DNA from: Thiohalobacter thiocyanaticus
GTDB taxonomy: Bacteria > Pseudomonadota > Gammaproteobacteria > Thiohalobacterales > Thiohalobacteraceae
Length of the DNA: 64,000 nt
Assembly: GCF_003932505.1 (NCBI RefSeq)
Contig: NZ_QZMU01000001.1
Coordinates: 2,613,001 to 2,677,000, forward strand
Direction: 5' to 3'
The notes beneath the pieces were generated by a model. That model worked only from the letters and a program-made list of their open reading frames with translations, made no database searches and was not told the DNA's origin. Of this stretch, positions 61,560-64,000 are shown piece after piece (within the stretch, counting starts at the first letter, position 1; every line of letters begins with the position of its first letter). The position numbers and the translations under genes were made by a program.

Positions 61560-63326
61560 ATGCCCAATCCCAACCTGAAAGCCTTCCTGCTGCTGGCACT
61601 GCTCTGCGCCAGCCCGTCATTGCCCGCCGACGAGTTGCAGGCGGTGATGGACCTGGCCCGCGCCGGTGCCCATGGTCTGGCCCTGCAGGAAATGGACGCC
61701 CGCCAGCCTGACTTTCAGACCGACCCGTCCGGCTGGATTCGTTGGGAACGGGAACGTCTGTATGTACTGGAACTGCGGCGCGACTGGGAGGGCGTTGTGG
61801 CGCGTGCCCGCCAGGCCCCGGCGGATATCCCCGACAGCCTTGTCCACGAATTCATTACCCGGCGGGCCGAGGCCGAGCTGGCACTGGGGCGGGTGGCCGA
61901 GGCCCGACAGCTGCTGCGCCGCGGTCTGTGGGAGGCGTCCGCGCCGGCGGCGGTGCGCCAGCACTGGCGCCGGCTGCTGGTGCGCGGTTATCTCCAGGAG
62001 AATGCAGTGGCCGATGCCCGGGCCGCCATGCTGCGCTACCAGCAGGATTACGCCGACACCAGCCCGGAGTGGTATCTGCTGAGTGGCCGGGTGCTGCTGC
62101 GCGCCGAGCGCCACGCCCAGGCGCTGGAACTGCTGCGCGGGGTCGATGATGCCCGCGTGCGGCCCTACCGCTGGCTGGCCCGGTTGCACACGGAGCCGGA
62201 CAGCGCCGAGGCTGTCGCCGCGGAGATCGATAAGGTCCTGGCGCAGGCGGAGACATCCGAGCCGCTTCAGCAGGCCCGGCTGTGGGCGGTGCGGGCCCGC
62301 ATCAGCGCACTCCGCGAGACCTACGCGGAGCAGGTCCGGGCGCTGGAGGCCGGCCTGGCGCTGGGTGTGGCGACCGACCCGGCCCTGTTCGAACTCAATG
62401 GCGAGGCCCTGTGGGGCGCCTACCTGGCCTGGGGCGGACAGCTCGGCAACGCCGAGCAGCTGCTGATCGGTCAGGATGAGCGCTGGTATTTCGCCGCCAC
62501 CGAGGCGATGGAAGACCAGCCGCGCCGGGCCCGGGCCCTGTTCGCGCTGCTGGCCCTGCAGGGCCAGACCGGGGAGCACCGCGAGCTCGCCCACGAGTAC
62601 CTGGCCAAGCTGGTCCTGGCGCAGCCCGGCGGCGGCAACCTGCTGTATGGGCTCTATCTGGACAGTTCGCAGTTTCCGCGGATTGCGGATATCCCGCCCG
62701 TGGTGCGCTATCTTCTGGTGGACGTGGCGCTGGACCGACAGGACCTGGAGGCCGCCGCGGCCCTGATGCAGGGGCTGGCCGCGCCGGCGGCGGAGCGGCA
62801 GTTCGCCTGGCAGCTGCGCCGCGCCCGGGTGCTGGTCCTGACCGGGGAGATCGCCGCCGGGGTGGCGCTGCTGAATGATCTGCTGGGCGGCCAGGCCGAC
62901 TGGGAGGCGGGCGCACATGACCGGTTCCTGCAGGTGATCTTCGACCTGCAGCGCCTGAAGGAGCACGAACGGGCCATCACCCTGCTCGAGCGTATCGATC
63001 CGGCCGGGCTGGCGCTGCAGGGCCGGCGTGAGCTGCTGTTCTGGCTGGGCGAGTCCCATGCCGCGCTGGATCAGCCGCGCACGGCCGCGGTCCATTTCCT
63101 GCGCTCGGCGATCCTGGCCGATCCGTATGCCATGGATCCCTGGGCCCAGACCGCCCGCTACCATGCCGCCCAGGCGCTGGCCGAGGCCGGGCTGCGCGCC
63201 GACGCGGCCAGCCTGCTGCGGGAGCTGCTCAGGGTGACCCGGGACAACAACCGGCGCGCCGTGCTGCGCCATGAACTGCAACAACTGGAGGCCGGACAGG
63301 ATGCAGACCACGATGCCAGACCATGA
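61560..63326 (+). CDS. Exported helical-repeat (TPR-like) protein, unknown function
   Basis: This 588-residue protein has a signal peptide (ends near SPSLPADE). It is almost wholly helical, with repeated Ala/Leu/Arg-rich hairpins of TPR type (AEARQLLRRGLWEA, HAQALELLRGVDDA, HERAITLLERID, LGESHAALDQPRTAAVHFLRSA). No enzymatic motif is seen. It resembles periplasmic scaffold or secretion-associated repeat proteins, but no name can be given. The end overlaps ogt. No purine-rich site precedes ATG 61560. Confidence 0.8.
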   Translation: MPNPNLKAFLLLALLCASPSLPADELQAVMDLARAGAHGLALQEMDARQPDFQTDPSGWIRWERERLYVLELRRDWEGVVARARQAPADIPDSLVHEFITRRAEAELALGRVAEARQLLRRGLWEASAPAAVRQHWRRLLVRGYLQENAVADARAAMLRYQQDYADTSPEWYLLSGRVLLRAERHAQALELLRGVDDARVRPYRWLARLHTEPDSAEAVAAEIDKVLAQAETSEPLQQARLWAVRARISALRETYAEQVRALEAGLALGVATDPALFELNGEALWGAYLAWGGQLGNAEQLLIGQDERWYFAATEAMEDQPRRARALFALLALQGQTGEHRELAHEYLAKLVLAQPGGGNLLYGLYLDSSQFPRIADIPPVVRYLLVDVALDRQDLEAAAALMQGLAAPAAERQFAWQLRRARVLVLTGEIAAGVALLNDLLGGQADWEAGAHDRFLQVIFDLQRLKEHERAITLLERIDPAGLALQGRRELLFWLGESHAALDQPRTAAVHFLRSAILADPYAMDPWAQTARYHAAQALAEAGLRADAASLLRELLRVTRDNNRRAVLRHELQQLEAGQDADHDARP

Positions 63327-63819
63327 TTCGCTCCTCTATGCGGCAGTCTGCCGCTCCCCGGTGGGATGCCTGGGCATCCGCCTCGATGCGCGGGGGCGCC
63401 CGTGCGCCATCGACAGCCTGCCCGACACCACCGCTGCCGCGCCGCCGAGGCCGGGCGCGGCGGCGGACGTGCTCCACGCCCTCGAGGCCTATTTCAGCGA
63501 CCCGGCCGCCGCCCTGCCGGTCCTCGATCTGGCCCCGGCCGGTACCGTCTTCCAGCAACGGGTGTGGCGGGCCCTGCAGGCCATTCCCTGCGGTGCGGTG
63601 CTGACCTACGGCGAGCTGGCCGCCGAGCTGGGCAGTGCCCCGCGCGCCGTCGGCCAGGCCTGCCGCCGCAATCCCGTCCCGGTGCTGGTGCCCTGCCACC
63701 GGGTCGTGGCCCGCAGCGGGATCGGTGGCTATGCCGGGGCCACCGCTGGGCCGCGGCTGGCAATGAAACAGTGGCTGCTGGCTCATGAGGGCCGGCAGGC
63801 AGAGCGTAGGTCGGGTTAG
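63313..63819 (+). CDS. ogt: Methylated-DNA-protein-cysteine S-methyltransferase
   Basis: This protein of about 168 residues repairs O6-alkylguanine by transfer to its own cysteine in VPCHRVVARSGIGGYAG. The preceding helix-turn-helix (VWRALQAIPCGAVLTYGELAAELGS, in parts) is typical. There is no Ada regulatory domain, so it is Ogt-like. Start uncertain: ATG 63313 is preferred, with 63301 or 63271 possible; all lie within the end of the previous gene. The last residues and TAG stop fall inside a palindromic repeat. Confidence 0.9.
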   Translation: MPDHDSLLYAAVCRSPVGCLGIRLDARGRPCAIDSLPDTTAAAPPRPGAAADVLHALEAYFSDPAAALPVLDLAPAGTVFQQRVWRALQAIPCGAVLTYGELAAELGSAPRAVGQACRRNPVPVLVPCHRVVARSGIGGYAGATAGPRLAMKQWLLAHEGRQAERRSG

Positions 63820-63841
63820 CCTGCAAGGCGTAACCCGACCT
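63808..63841. repeat. Palindrome overlapping the ogt stop
   Basis: AGGTCGGGTTA (63808-63818) and TAACCCGACCT (63831-63841) are exact inverses, with GCC/GGC extending the stem around a short loop. The TAG stop of ogt (63817-63819) begins in the left arm. Confidence 0.85.
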
Positions 63842-63945
63842 GCATTCACTGCCGGCACGTACTGGAGGCGGCCTTGAAAAGGTCGATGAGTGCCCCCATC
63901 TGCGCCCTGATCCGAATCGATAACTGACGGGAGGATTACCAGCCC

Positions 63946-64000
63946 ATGACGGTCGCGGCACAGAAAGAGACCCTGGAATTCCAGACCGAGGTTCGCCAGC
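63946..64000 (+). CDS. htpG: HtpG (Hsp90 chaperone), N-terminus only
   Basis: Eighteen complete codons before the window ends read MTVAAQKETLEFQTEVRQ. Bacterial HtpG begins with xxExxxFQxEVxQLL, so the assignment is good despite the short length. GGGAGGA lies 11 bases upstream of the ATG. The rest lies beyond the window. Confidence 0.8.
   Translation, partial: MTVAAQKETLEFQTEVRQ

Overview
The window is chromosomal DNA of a GC-rich gammaproteobacterium. Gene order supports this: queG-nnr-tsaE-amiB-mutL-miaA-hfq-hflX-hflK-hflC-DUF2065-(hisZ)-purA-...-rnr-rlmB-rpsF-priB-rpsR-rplI, then ffh-rpsP-rimM-trmD-rplS with corB/ypjD nearby, then the rsmI/lpoA-yraN-diaA-dolP block. All three blocks are known from Escherichia coli and Pseudomonas. 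The hisZ position, NnrS, the DUF2232 protein and the many short palindromic repeats suggest a purple-sulfur/Ectothiorhodospira-type relative (Chromatiales-like). That placement is inference; no rRNA is present.

Region by region. (1) 1-6.2 kb is an accessory segment with visibly lower GC than the rest: a PAS-GGDEF diguanylate cyclase, an APC permease, an integron attC-like site, a scrap of IS256-family transposase, a secreted subtilase with a perfect CRP-type operator upstream, and a LigB-type extradiol dioxygenase. (2) 6.2-13.3 kb holds single genes: beta-carbonic anhydrase, a Gly/Met-repeat periplasmic protein, a LysE exporter, cyclopropane fatty acid synthase, an Ap4A phosphorylase-like enzyme, NnrS and a PAS histidine kinase. 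(3) 13.4-17.9 kb is the dolP-diaA-yraN-lpoA cluster divergent from rsmI. (4) 18-45.2 kb is the long core block for tRNA modification, cell-wall amidase, mismatch repair, Hfq, HflKC, purine synthesis, RNase R, ribosomal proteins, DnaB and Alr. It is interrupted by repeats, a tRNA-Leu and a 266-bp palindromic element. (5) 45.4-50.8 kb is the most unusual part: a TPR/outer-membrane-barrel protein of the Slam/T11SS type, a FecR-domain protein ending in a TbpB-like barrel signature, and a convergent CHASE2 adenylate cyclase. (6) 51-57.2 kb carries radA, an FHA-FHA-PilZ protein, corB, ypjD and a class II cyclic-nucleotide phosphodiesterase. (7) 57.3-61.4 kb is the ffh/rpsP-rimM-trmD-rplS block, split by an AT-rich island. 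(8) 61.5-64 kb holds a secreted TPR-like protein, an O6-alkylguanine-DNA alkyltransferase and the first codons of htpG.

Common themes: second-messenger enzymes recur (diguanylate cyclase, PilZ protein, cAMP cyclase, cAMP phosphodiesterase and a CRP-type site). At least four families of short palindromic repeats are scattered between genes, and several of them supply the stop codon of the neighbouring gene. hflK carries a one-base frameshift. The best candidate for an undescribed system is the Slam-like/FecR-TbpB-barrel/CHASE2-cyclase trio at 45.4-50.8 kb.
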